A DNA stretch of 64,000 nt from Microvirgula aerodenitrificans DSM 15089 (GTDB lineage Bacteria; Pseudomonadota; Gammaproteobacteria; Burkholderiales; Aquaspirillaceae), in NCBI RefSeq assembly GCF_000620105.1, contig NZ_JHVK01000004.1, positions 124,001 through 188,000 on the forward strand, in the 5' to 3' direction. Position numbers and translations under genes: made by a program. How positions within the stretch are numbered: the stretch's first letter is position 1; each line of letters starts with the position of its first letter. Positions 7,518 through 15,424 of this stretch are shown one piece after another. The notes beneath the pieces are model-generated. The model was not told the DNA's origin, searched no databases, and saw nothing but the letters and a program-made list of their open reading frames with translations.

Positions 7518-9674
7518 TCACACAGCGGACAGTTTGGCGTAGCGCAGATCGAGCCATTTACGTCCTGCGTCCTGAAAATTCACTTCTACCCGCGACTCGC
7601 CACCGCCAGCCTCGGCGTCGGTAATGACACCCAGGCCGAATTTCGGATGAGTCACGGTCTGGCCGACCCGGAAACCGCCGACCCATTCGGGGGCGGCTGT
7701 CCTGACCGGTGTGCGCGTCTTGCGCCCGGTCGGTGCCCACGGGGCGGCCGTTTCGACCGGCTTGCGCACGACCGGTTCGATATTGATCGGATGCAGCAGT
7801 TCGGGGGGCAATTCGTCCAGAAAGCGCGATGGCAGCGGATAGCGTGTCTGTCCGTGCAGCATGCGGGTCTGAGCATAACTCAAGGTCAGCCGGCGGCGGG
7901 CGCGGGTAATGGCGACATACAACAGCCTTCGCTCTTCCTCCAGCCCGTCCGGATCGGCAAAGCTCTGCTCGTGCGGGAACAGTCCCTCTTCCAGCCCGGT
8001 CAGGAACACGCTGTCGAACTCCAGCCCCTTGGCCGCATGCACGGTCATCAGCGTGATCGCCTCCTCGCCGGCGGCGGCCTCGTGGTCACCCGATTCGAGC
8101 GACGCGTGGGCAAGGAATTCGACCATCGCCTGTGCCGGATCGTCCGGGACGAAGGACACGGCGGCATTGACCAGTTCGCTCAGGTTTTCCAGCCGTTCGC
8201 TACCGTCCTTGTCCGCCTGGTACATCGCGGTCAGGCCGCTGGCGTCGATCACGTGGCTGACCAGCTCCGCAAAGCCCAGTGTGTCGGCCGCGGTGCGCAG
8301 TTCTTCGATCAGCAGCACAAAACGGCCAACGCTGGCCGCCGCACGGCCCCCGACCTGACAGGCGGCCTGCCACAGGCTGTCGCCGCTGTCGCGGGCCGCC
8401 ATCTGGATGCCGTCCACCGTGCGGGCACCGATACCGCGCGCCGGCAGGTTGATGATGCGCAGCAGCGCATTGTCGTCAGCCGGGTTGGCCAGCAGGCGCA
8501 GGTAGGCCAGCGCATGCTTGATTTCCTGGCGCTCGAAGAAACGCAGCCCGCCATAGACCCGGTACGACAGCCCGGCCTGGAACAGCGCGTGCTCGAGCGC
8601 CCGGCTTTGGGCGTTGCTGCGATACAGCACCGCCACGTCGGCCAGCGACACGCCTTCGCGCTTCAGCGCCCGCGCCTCCTCGGCGATGAATTCGGCTTCC
8701 TCGCCATCACTCCAGCCGCGGTAGACGCGGATCTGCTCGCCTTCGCCGGCATCGGTCCACAGCGTCTTGCCGAGCCGGCCCCGGTTGTTGGCGATCACCG
8801 CATTGGCGGCGGCCAGGATGCGCGATGTCGAGCGGTAGTTCTGTTCAAGCCGGATCGGCTCGCCGGCCGCGTAGTCGCTCAGGAAGTCGCGCATATTGCC
8901 GACTTCGGCGCCGCGGAACGCGTAGATCGACTGGTCGTCGTCACCGACGGCAAACACGGTGTTGTCGTCGCCGGCAAAACATTTCAGCCACGCGTACTGC
9001 AGGCGGTTGGTATCCTGGAATTCATCGACCAGAATATGACGGAAGCGGCTCTGGTAATGCTGGCGCAGTGCGGTGTTGCCGGACAGCAGTTCGTACGAGG
9101 CCAGCAGCAGCTCGGCAAAGTCGACCACGCCTTCGCGCCGGCACTGGCGGTCGTATTCCCGCCAGATTTCCGTCAGTTTGACCTCGAAGTGATCGGCCGG
9201 CGCAAAGCGGTCCGCCCGCAGCCCCTTTTCCTTGCTGCCGTTGATGAACGACATCACCTGGCGCGGCGGGTAGGTCTCATCCGACAGCTGCAGCGTCTTC
9301 AGCAACCGCTTGATTGCCGCGAGCTGGTCCTGGCTGTCGAGGATCTGGAAGGTCGCCGGCAGGCCAACGTCGCGGTGATGCAGGCGCAGCAGGCGATTGG
9401 CCAGCCCGTGAAAGGTGCCGATCCACATCTGTTTCGGGTTGACCGGCAGCATGGCAGTCAGACGGGTCTGCATTTCCCGCGCGGCCTTGTTGGTAAAGGT
9501 CACGCCGAGAATGCCGGCCGGACTGGCCAGTCCCTCGCGGATCAGCCAGGCGATCCGCGTGGTCAGGACACGGGTCTTGCCGCTGCCCGCGCCGGCCAGC
9601 ACCAGTGCGGAATGCGGGGTCGTCACCGCTTCGCGCTGCGCCGGGTTCAGACCGGCCAGAAATTCGGAGTTCAT
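7518..9674 (-). CDS. uvrD: DNA helicase II, UvrD/PcrA type
   Basis: ATP-dependent 3'-5' superfamily 1 helicase used in nucleotide-excision and mismatch repair; 718 residues, the normal family size. The motifs appear in order: Q-motif LNPAQREAV, Walker A AGAGSGKT (27-34), motif Ia TFTNKAAREM, motif II DEFQDTN, motif III GDDDQSIYAFRGA, motif IV EQNYRST, motif V VHAAKGLEF and motif VI YVAITRA. A C-terminal Tudor-like tail (VGQTVTHPKFGLGVI) supports UvrD/PcrA over Rep. It is the first gene of a three-gene leftward unit with the receiver-TPR and LytTR genes. Its upstream region is shared divergently with the enoyl-CoA hydratase family gene. Confidence 0.95.
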   Translation of the reverse strand: MNSEFLAGLNPAQREAVTTPHSALVLAGAGSGKTRVLTTRIAWLIREGLASPAGILGVTFTNKAAREMQTRLTAMLPVNPKQMWIGTFHGLANRLLRLHHRDVGLPATFQILDSQDQLAAIKRLLKTLQLSDETYPPRQVMSFINGSKEKGLRADRFAPADHFEVKLTEIWREYDRQCRREGVVDFAELLLASYELLSGNTALRQHYQSRFRHILVDEFQDTNRLQYAWLKCFAGDDNTVFAVGDDDQSIYAFRGAEVGNMRDFLSDYAAGEPIRLEQNYRSTSRILAAANAVIANNRGRLGKTLWTDAGEGEQIRVYRGWSDGEEAEFIAEEARALKREGVSLADVAVLYRSNAQSRALEHALFQAGLSYRVYGGLRFFERQEIKHALAYLRLLANPADDNALLRIINLPARGIGARTVDGIQMAARDSGDSLWQAACQVGGRAAASVGRFVLLIEELRTAADTLGFAELVSHVIDASGLTAMYQADKDGSERLENLSELVNAAVSFVPDDPAQAMVEFLAHASLESGDHEAAAGEEAITLMTVHAAKGLEFDSVFLTGLEEGLFPHEQSFADPDGLEEERRLLYVAITRARRRLTLSYAQTRMLHGQTRYPLPSRFLDELPPELLHPINIEPVVRKPVETAAPWAPTGRKTRTPVRTAAPEWVGGFRVGQTVTHPKFGLGVITDAEAGGGESRVEVNFQDAGRKWLDLRYAKLSAV

Positions 9675-9804
9675 CTGTCTGCTTAGCCATGGATTAGGTA
9701 ATTTGGGCCCATTCTATCAAGCGATTGCCCTCCGACGCGCTGCGCTTGTATTCAAACGACCGTTTGAGGCATGATGGATCGATATCCACAAAGGAGATTC
9801 CCCG

Positions 9805-10485
9805 ATGCCGCAACTCCGCCTCGACCGCACCGGCGACGTTTTTGTCCTCACGTTCCAGAACGCCGACGCGTCAAACATGCTCGATGACAGCACGCTCGAC
9901 GAGTTCAACGCCCATCTCGATACGGTCGAAGCGGCAAGCGGCAATGTCGCGCTGCTGATCACGGCGGACGACGAGAAATTCTTCAGCAACGGCATCAATC
10001 TCGACTATATCCAGAGTCAGGGCGGCATGCCGTTCCTGCTGAACACCTTCGTGCCGCGGCTTGACCAGCTGCTGCAGCGTCTGGCCCGCTTCGGCTGCCC
10101 GACGCTGGCGGCCATCAACGGCCACGCCTTTGGCGGTGGTGCGCTGATTGCCTCGGCCTGCGATTTCCGTACCATGCGCGCCGACCGGGGCTTCCTGTGT
10201 TTCCCGGAGGTCGATCTCGGCCTGGCGCTGTCGCCGACCATGGTCGCCTGCGTGAATAATCTGCCCGGCGAGGCGGTACGCCGCCGTCTGGCGCTGACCG
10301 GCGCCCGCATCGGCGGCGAGGAAGCTGCCCGCCTCGGCCTGGTCGAAGCCGCCCATGCGCCGGACGTATTGCAGCCGGCCTCGCTGGCCATGGCCGCAGA
10401 GCTGGCCAAGAAGAACCGCCGTGCCTATGCGACCATCAAGCGCAGCCTGCTCGGCCCGCGCTGGGATGCCCTGCTGGCCGACTGA
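9805..10485 (+). CDS. Enoyl-CoA hydratase/isomerase family protein
   Basis: A crotonase-fold protein of 226 residues, shorter than typical enoyl-CoA hydratases (about 260). The oxyanion-hole regions are visible as FFSNGINLDYI and AINGHAFGGGALIASACDFR. The acidic residue in CFPEVDLGL corresponds to the single catalytic Glu of delta3,delta2-enoyl-CoA isomerases such as the plant ECI proteins, so isomerase activity in unsaturated fatty-acid oxidation is more likely than hydratase activity. A good ribosome-binding site, AAGGAG, sits about 9 nt before the ATG at 9805. It is transcribed alone, divergently from uvrD. Its TGA abuts the stop of the endonuclease gene within a TGATCA palindrome. Exact substrate unknown. 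Confidence 0.85.
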   Translation: MPQLRLDRTGDVFVLTFQNADASNMLDDSTLDEFNAHLDTVEAASGNVALLITADDEKFFSNGINLDYIQSQGGMPFLLNTFVPRLDQLLQRLARFGCPTLAAINGHAFGGGALIASACDFRTMRADRGFLCFPEVDLGLALSPTMVACVNNLPGEAVRRRLALTGARIGGEEAARLGLVEAAHAPDVLQPASLAMAAELAKKNRRAYATIKRSLLGPRWDALLAD

Positions 10486-11358
10486 TCAGCCTGCCGCGCA
10501 CAGCGCCGCCAGACGGGTGGTGTCGCCGACCAGCGGGTTGCCTTCCCCCTGCCAGCGCACCAGCCGCTCGTTGCGGCGCAGCTCCCAGTCATCGACCGGA
10601 TACGCGTTCGCCCACGCACAGAACAGTTTCCGGTCCTGGCTGGACAGGCGCAGCCGGTAGCGCTGGTGCATGTACAGCTGGATGCGCGCAATGCGCCCGC
10701 GCACTTCCTCGCGCGGCTGCACGCGGCGCAGGCGGAAGTCGACTACCGTCCGGCAACTGCCGTACACCGGCGCAGGGTTGCGCGCCCAGACGCTGTACGG
10801 GAAGTTGCTGCGGTCGCCGTTGACTTCACCGACCGCCGGTACCAGATTGACCAGGTCACCCTCGGCCATCCGGAACAGCGGGTCACTGCTCGTGCACTGC
10901 TTGCGACCGCCGTTCTGCCAGCATTGCCGCTGGTGGCCCAGCACCCAGGCCGGCACCACGTGTTCCCATTCGATGCGCTGGCCGCGTTCGGCATTCTTGC
11001 GCGGCCGGTAGCCGCAGCTGGTGGCATCGACTTCCTTGCCGCTGTAGCGACAGCCGCAGTAGAAATCTTCTTCCATGCCGGCATAGATGCGCGGCAGGAT
11101 TTTCTTGGCATTGACGAAGTTGCGATGGCCGACGGCCTTGTTGCCGGACACCAGCTCGACCGCCTGCGGTTCGGACGGATCGGCGGCGGGTGTCAGCGCG
11201 CCGTCCAGCGTCTTGCCGAGCCACTCGCCGACCTGTTCGCTGATCAGGCGTGAGCCTTCCTCGATTGCACCATGGGCCAGGTCGCGCGCCTGCTGTTCGG
11301 AACAGGCGGCAAGCGTCGCGACGCAACAGGCCGCGAACAGAAATAACGATTTGGACAT
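10486..11358 (-). CDS. Endonuclease I family lipoprotein
   Basis: A non-specific DNA endonuclease of the EndA/NucM (beta-beta-alpha-metal) family, 290 residues. The N-terminus is a lipoprotein signal with lipobox LAAC (Cys19), so it should be anchored in the periplasm or outer membrane; classical EndA is a free periplasmic enzyme. The catalytic segment IEWEHVVPAW contains the general-base His133, and GEVNGDRSN carries the metal-ligand Asn. Six cysteines around CGCRYSG...SCGY and QCWQNGGRKQC are likely disulfides, typical of periplasmic members. Likely roles are degradation of extracellular or periplasmic DNA. It is followed convergently by the enoyl-CoA hydratase family gene. Confidence 0.88.
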   Translation of the reverse strand: MSKSLFLFAACCVATLAACSEQQARDLAHGAIEEGSRLISEQVGEWLGKTLDGALTPAADPSEPQAVELVSGNKAVGHRNFVNAKKILPRIYAGMEEDFYCGCRYSGKEVDATSCGYRPRKNAERGQRIEWEHVVPAWVLGHQRQCWQNGGRKQCTSSDPLFRMAEGDLVNLVPAVGEVNGDRSNFPYSVWARNPAPVYGSCRTVVDFRLRRVQPREEVRGRIARIQLYMHQRYRLRLSSQDRKLFCAWANAYPVDDWELRRNERLVRWQGEGNPLVGDTTRLAALCAAG

Positions 11359-11411
11359 CAGAAACCGGACTGTCGACAGCGGAAAGTTCGCTATTGTAGA
11401 CGCTGACGAAC

Positions 11412-11819
11412 TTATTCCGTTGCAGACAGTCTTGCGCGCAGCCGCGCCGCCAGCCCGTCGACGTCATGGGCAACGCCATCACGCTGGCGTGCGGCCCAGA
11501 CCGGTGCCGGGAAATGGGCGTCATCAGCAAAGCGCGGAATCACATGCCAGTGCAGGTGCGGCACCACATTGCCGAGGCTGGCCAGATTGATCTTGTCCGG
11601 ATTCAGCTCGGCGCGCAGCGCGGCCTCGACCCGCAGCACCCAGTCGAGCAGGTGGGCACGGTCGGCAGCGGCCAGGTCGGTCATCTCGCGCACGTGCGCC
11701 TTCCACAGCACCCGGCAGAAGCCGGGGTAATCGGGCTCGTCGTCGACCAGGATGACGCGCAGCCGGGCGTCTTCGAACAGCAATGGCGAGGACGGGGTTT
11801 CACACAGGACACAGGACAT
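11412..11819 (-). CDS. HIT-family (histidine triad) protein
   Basis: A small cytoplasmic nucleotide-binding hydrolase of 135 residues. The histidine triad is clear as PHLHWHV (His88, His90, His92). N-terminal CVLCETP supplies a Cys pair often seen in the bacterial HIT branch described as diadenosine tetraphosphate hydrolase-like. The central helix-strand pattern (DKINLASLGNVV) matches the HIT fold. It is separated by 53 nt from the endonuclease start downstream and transcribed divergently from the CBS-domain membrane gene at 11986. Substrate specificity (Ap4A, nucleoside phosphoramidates) cannot be told from sequence. Confidence 0.9.
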   Translation of the reverse strand: MSCVLCETPSSPLLFEDARLRVILVDDEPDYPGFCRVLWKAHVREMTDLAAADRAHLLDWVLRVEAALRAELNPDKINLASLGNVVPHLHWHVIPRFADDAHFPAPVWAARQRDGVAHDVDGLAARLRARLSATE

Positions 11820-11985
11820 GGCGCATCCGCAGACAGGAAGATCGAACCCGGATGATACCCAGCGACGGCACGGACAGGCATCCGAAAATTGACTGCACCC
11901 GGCTATCCGACGTTATGCTGTAGTCGTCTCCAACGCACTCCCGAATGGGTATTGACCCCCTGTCGGACAGGACCCGGACTTACCT

Positions 11986-13290
11986 ATGAGCTTTCTGCAG
12001 CAACTTCTCCTTATCGCCGCCCTTATTGCCGTCAGCATGTTTTTTTCCATTTCGGAAATCTCGCTCGCGGCGGCACGCAAGATCCGGCTGCGCCAGTGGG
12101 CGGATGAAGGAATGGTCAATGCCCAGCGCGTGCTGGACCTGCAGGCAAAGCCGGGCCATTTCTTTACCGTGGTGCAGATTGGCGTCAATGCGGTAGCGAT
12201 TCTCGGCGGTATCGTCGGCGAACCGGCATTCACGCCGTATTACGCCCGGCTGGTCAGCCTGTTCTATCAGGGGCCGGAAGTCGCCGCCATCGGCTTCGTG
12301 CTGTCGTTCCTGACCGTGACCAGCCTGTTCATCCTGATCGCCGACCTGCTGCCGAAACGGCTCGGCCTGCTGTTCCCCGAACTGATCGCGGTGCGCATTG
12401 TCGGGCCGATGCTGACTTGCGTGAAGGGGTGCATGCCGCTGGTCTGGCTGTTCAACGGCCTGGCCAACCTGATTTTCCGCCTGCTGAAGGTGCCGATGGC
12501 CCGCTCCGACGACATCACCTCGGACGATATCATCGCCGTGATGGCGGCCGGCGCCGAGGCCGGCGTGCTGCACGCCGGCGAGCACCAGTTGATTGAAAAC
12601 GTGTTCGAGCTGGAAAGCCGGACCGTGTCGTCATCGATGACCGCACGCGAAAGCATCGTCTGGCTGCCGCTGCTGGCCGACAACGATCTGATCCGCCGCA
12701 CCATCGCCGCCAATCCGCATTCGAAGTTCCTGGTCTGCGACGATGCAATCGACAATGTGGTCGGCTATGTCGATACCAAGGATCTGCTGGTGCGCGCGCT
12801 GAACGGCCAGAGCATTTCGCTGAAGACCGAACCGACCGTGCGTCAGGCCCTGCTTATCCCGGACACGCTGACGCTGTCGGAGATCCTGTCGCGCTTCAAG
12901 AGCGCGCGCGAGGATTTCGCCGTGATCCTGAACGAATATGCGCTGGTGGTCGGCATCATCACGCTGAACGACGTGATGAGCACGGTGATGGGCGATCTGG
13001 TCAGCGTCGAGGAAGAGCAGATCGTCCAGCGTGACGAGCTGTCATGGCTGGTCGATGGTGTGACGCCGATCGACGACGTGATGCGCGTGCTCGACATCGA
13101 TGCCTTCCCCGATGACGAGCATTACGAAACGGTGGCCGGTTTCATGATGTACATGCTGCGCAAGATCCCGAAACGGACCGACTGCGTCAGTTTCGCCGGC
13201 TACAAGTTCGAAGTGGTCGACATCGACAATTACAAGATCGACCAGTTGCTGGTCACCCGCTTGCCGAAGGCGCAGGACGGCGACGTCTAG
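11986..13290 (+). CDS. CNNM/CorC-type membrane protein with CBS domains
   Basis: An inner-membrane protein of 434 residues of the hemolysin-C/YtfL/CorB group. The CNNM (DUF21) transmembrane domain covers about residues 1-190 and starts with FFSISEISLAAA; the family typically shows a polar residue cluster here for Mg2+/Na+ binding. A CBS pair follows (about 205-340; SMTARESIVWLP and VVGIITLNDVM), then a CorC_HlyC C-terminal domain (about 350-430; VDGVTPIDDVMRVL, YETVAGFMMYML). Known members promote divalent cation (Mg2+, Co2+) efflux or polyamine resistance; which applies here is unclear. Its stop overlaps, in a CTAG palindrome, the stop of the small opposite-strand ORF at 13287. Confidence 0.88.
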   Translation: MSFLQQLLLIAALIAVSMFFSISEISLAAARKIRLRQWADEGMVNAQRVLDLQAKPGHFFTVVQIGVNAVAILGGIVGEPAFTPYYARLVSLFYQGPEVAAIGFVLSFLTVTSLFILIADLLPKRLGLLFPELIAVRIVGPMLTCVKGCMPLVWLFNGLANLIFRLLKVPMARSDDITSDDIIAVMAAGAEAGVLHAGEHQLIENVFELESRTVSSSMTARESIVWLPLLADNDLIRRTIAANPHSKFLVCDDAIDNVVGYVDTKDLLVRALNGQSISLKTEPTVRQALLIPDTLTLSEILSRFKSAREDFAVILNEYALVVGIITLNDVMSTVMGDLVSVEEEQIVQRDELSWLVDGVTPIDDVMRVLDIDAFPDDEHYETVAGFMMYMLRKIPKRTDCVSFAGYKFEVVDIDNYKIDQLLVTRLPKAQDGDV

Positions 13291-13397
13291 CGTCGGCGCC
13301 AGCCCTGCCACAGCGCGCGCGGCACGCCGATCACGATATACAGCAGCAGGCCGACGAACAGCACGACGAACTCGGCCAGCGCACGCAGCAGGCGCAT
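13287..13397 (-). CDS. Putative 36-residue single-span membrane peptide
   Basis: A short ORF of 36 codons. It begins with a basic residue in the MRLL start, followed by a hydrophobic stretch (VVLFVGLLLYIVIGV) and a basic, tryptophan-containing tail ending WRRR. This looks like a small inner-membrane protein with a single helix. Its ATG shares one base with the TGA of the upstream GNAT gene (TGATG), so it could be translationally coupled. Its TAG overlaps the stop of the facing CBS-domain gene. I do not recognise a family. Support is the coherent transmembrane profile and coupling; against it are the small size and lack of homology evidence. Confidence 0.5.
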   Translation of the reverse strand: MRLLRALAEFVVLFVGLLLYIVIGVPRALWQGWRRR

Positions 13398-13909
13398 CAA
13401 CTGGCGGCAATCACGGGATGGAAGTGAACGATGGCCGCCGGCACGACGCTCGCCGTCAGCGCCATGGCCATGAAGTGACCGGCCGGTACGTCGAATTCGC
13501 AGCGCAGCCCGTCGCGGGCGGCAAAGCCGAAGCGGTGGTAGTAGGCCGGATCGCCCAGCACCACCACGCCGGCGGCACCCTGCGCGCGCAAGCGCCCGAA
13601 CAGCGCCTGCACCAGCGCGCTGCCGACACCGCGCCGCTGGTGGTCGGGATGCACCGACAGCGGCGCCAGTCCTTCCCAGCCGCCGGTATCGGCATCGAGC
13701 ACCACCGGCGAGCTGGACACATGACCGATCACCTCGCCGGACTCATCCACCGCCACCAGGCTGGCACTCAGTGCGCCGGCCGCACGCAGCCGGGTCACCA
13801 GCGCTGCCTCGGTGCCATCGCTGTACGGGTGGCCGTCGAACGCGGCCGTCACCACGGCGGCAATGGCACCGGCATCAGCCGGCGTCTCGTCGCGCACGTA
13901 CGCCGTCAT
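13397..13909 (-). CDS. GNAT-family N-acetyltransferase (YhbS-like)
   Basis: A protein of 170 residues with the GNAT acetyl-CoA-binding core: substrate-side strands around IGHVSSSPV, then motif A APLSVHPDHQRRGVGSALV with the Q/RxxGxG/A pyrophosphate loop. Then comes VVLGDPAYYHRFGF, a signature of the YhbS group of putative acyltransferases. Substrate unknown. It lies four bases upstream-to-downstream from cpoB (stop at 13914 against start at 13909), so it may be read with the Tol-Pal genes, but no functional link is evident. It is coupled by TGATG to the small membrane-peptide ORF. Confidence 0.88.
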   Translation of the reverse strand: MTAYVRDETPADAGAIAAVVTAAFDGHPYSDGTEAALVTRLRAAGALSASLVAVDESGEVIGHVSSSPVVLDADTGGWEGLAPLSVHPDHQRRGVGSALVQALFGRLRAQGAAGVVVLGDPAYYHRFGFAARDGLRCEFDVPAGHFMAMALTASVVPAAIVHFHPVIAAS

Positions 13910-13913
13910 CGGT

Positions 13914-14678
13914 CTATTTCAGTGCCGACAGCTGCTGCTTCGCCTTCTGGGCGGCATCGCTGTTCGGATATTTCTTGATCAGCTGCTGCCAGGTTGACTT
14001 CGCCCGTGCCGTGTCGCCAAGATCCCGCTGGCAGCCGCCGATATTGCGCATGGCATCCGGCACCCTGGCATGGGTCGGGCTCAGTTCGATAAAGCGCTGG
14101 TAGGTATCGATCGCCGGCTGGAACTGGCGCTCGGCGTTATAGGCGACACCAAGCCAGTAACGGGCGTCCGGTGTCTGCTTCGCGGTCGGATTGGCGTTGA
14201 TGAAGGTCTTCAGCGCCGGAATCGCCTGCTTGAAATTGCGGTTGCGCAGCTGCGCCAGCGCCTTGTCGTATTCGGCCCCGACCGGATCGGCGGTCGGCGT
14301 CGGTGCGGCGGCGGCCTCACCGTCGTCAGTGCGCGCGGCACTGTCGGCACCCGGCGCCGGCGTGGCGGCGGTCTTGCCTTCCAGCGGCGTCAGACGCTGG
14401 TCGAGGTCGTTGTACAGGTCGTTCTGACGTTTCTGCGTGGTCTGCAGATTGTAGTTCAGCACCTCGACGTCCCCCTTGAGCTTGGCCACTTCGGCCTGCA
14501 GGGAACCGACCTGATTGATCATGTCGAGCAGCTTGTCGTTGGAAATCTTGGTTTCGATCTGCGACAGCCGCTGCTGCTGCTGCACGATCTGTGCGCGGGT
14601 CACGTCGAGATCGGTGGTCGAGGCGCAGCCGGCGGCCAACAGCACCGGCAGGAGGGCAATAGGGAGGCGTCGGATCAT
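13914..14678 (-). CDS. cpoB: Cell division coordinator CpoB (Tol-Pal YbgF)
   Basis: A periplasmic TPR protein that in Enterobacteria couples peptidoglycan synthesis and outer-membrane constriction through TolA and PBP1B. It has 254 residues: signal peptide, an N-terminal coiled-coil (IVQQQQRLSQIETKI and following heptads to about residue 100), an Ala/Pro-rich linker, and C-terminal TPRs (DKALAQLRNRNFKQAIPAL, PDARYWLGVAYNAERQF). The signal ends LLAAGCAS, a convincing lipobox, so unlike E. coli CpoB this one is probably a lipoprotein. The start at 14678 is chosen because the upstream frame runs through a terminator. The gene follows pal but is separated from it by a 144-nt gap holding three hairpins. 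Confidence 0.9.
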   Translation of the reverse strand: MIRRLPIALLPVLLAAGCASTTDLDVTRAQIVQQQQRLSQIETKISNDKLLDMINQVGSLQAEVAKLKGDVEVLNYNLQTTQKRQNDLYNDLDQRLTPLEGKTAATPAPGADSAARTDDGEAAAAPTPTADPVGAEYDKALAQLRNRNFKQAIPALKTFINANPTAKQTPDARYWLGVAYNAERQFQPAIDTYQRFIELSPTHARVPDAMRNIGGCQRDLGDTARAKSTWQQLIKKYPNSDAAQKAKQQLSALK

Positions 14679-14697
14679 GGGCGGATAGGGTCGCTGT

Positions 14698-14738
14698 AAA
14701 AACGAACAACCCGGATGTTGCCACAGCCGCATCCGGGT
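14698..14738 (-). terminator. Intrinsic terminator between pal and cpoB
   Basis: On the minus strand a perfect 9-bp stem (ACCCGGATG with CATCCGGGT, 12-nt loop) is followed by TTGTTCG and TTTTTA. It lies about 85 nt after the pal stop and 20 nt before the cpoB start, and should limit read-through from tolRAB-pal into cpoB. Two further GC-rich hairpins precede it. Confidence 0.75.
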
Positions 14739-14822
14739 CGGGGAATTGCCGGCCGGTCCCGGGCCGCGAACGGCGGGCGGGACCGGCAGCAACACAGCCG
14801 GCATCAGGATGCCGGCACGCGA

Positions 14823-15335
14823 TCACTCGCCGTCGTAAACGACGTCGGCGCGACGGTTGGCGGCGAAGTCGGCGTCGGTGTTACCCGTGGCGCGCGGCTT
14901 TTCCTTGCCGAAGCTGACGGCTTCCAGCTGGGCTTCCGGCACGCCGATCACGCGCATCATCTGCTTGACGGCTTCCGAACGGCGCTGACCCAGTGCCAGG
15001 TTGTATTCGCGGCTGCCGCGGGCGTCAGTGTTGCCCTGGATCTGCACCTTGCGGTTGCTGTTCTGCTTCAGGTACTCGGCGTGGGCCTGGACCACCGGCT
15101 TGTACTCGTTGCTGACGGCCGAGCTGTCAAAGCCGAAGAACACGCTGCGCTTGGACAGCACGTTGTTCGGGTCCTTCAGCGGATCGATCTGCTGACCGGC
15201 AGTGCCGCCGGCGACAGCGCCGCCGTTGCCGGCGTTGGCGCCGGCATTGGCGTTGGTGGAATCGGCCGGCTTGGTGCTTGCGCAGGCGGCGAGCAGGGCG
15301 GCAACGGCAACAGCGGTGAGGGTTTGCTTCAGCAT
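14823..15335 (-). CDS. pal: Peptidoglycan-associated lipoprotein Pal
   Basis: Outer-membrane lipoprotein that binds peptidoglycan and TolB and stabilises the envelope during division. It has 170 residues. The lipobox LLAAC places the lipidated Cys at residue 18. After a Gly/Ala/Asn-rich linker comes an OmpA-like domain (about 60-170) with VFFGFDSS, VQIQGNTDARGSREYNLALG and the Asp/Arg residues of the NTDxRGSxEYN...RR pattern that bind meso-diaminopimelate. The gene lies 89 nt downstream of tolB in the leftward tolR-tolA-tolB-pal order and is followed by hairpins and an intrinsic terminator. Confidence 0.96.
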   Translation of the reverse strand: MLKQTLTAVAVAALLAACASTKPADSTNANAGANAGNGGAVAGGTAGQQIDPLKDPNNVLSKRSVFFGFDSSAVSNEYKPVVQAHAEYLKQNSNRKVQIQGNTDARGSREYNLALGQRRSEAVKQMMRVIGVPEAQLEAVSFGKEKPRATGNTDADFAANRRADVVYDGE

Positions 15336-15424
15336 CGCTAGGGCTCCTTTATGCTTTGGTTATGTGACGAGGAATTCGGTAGAAGGGCGATTCTCGTGTC
15401 AGTCATGCCGGCCTGGGGCCGGTG

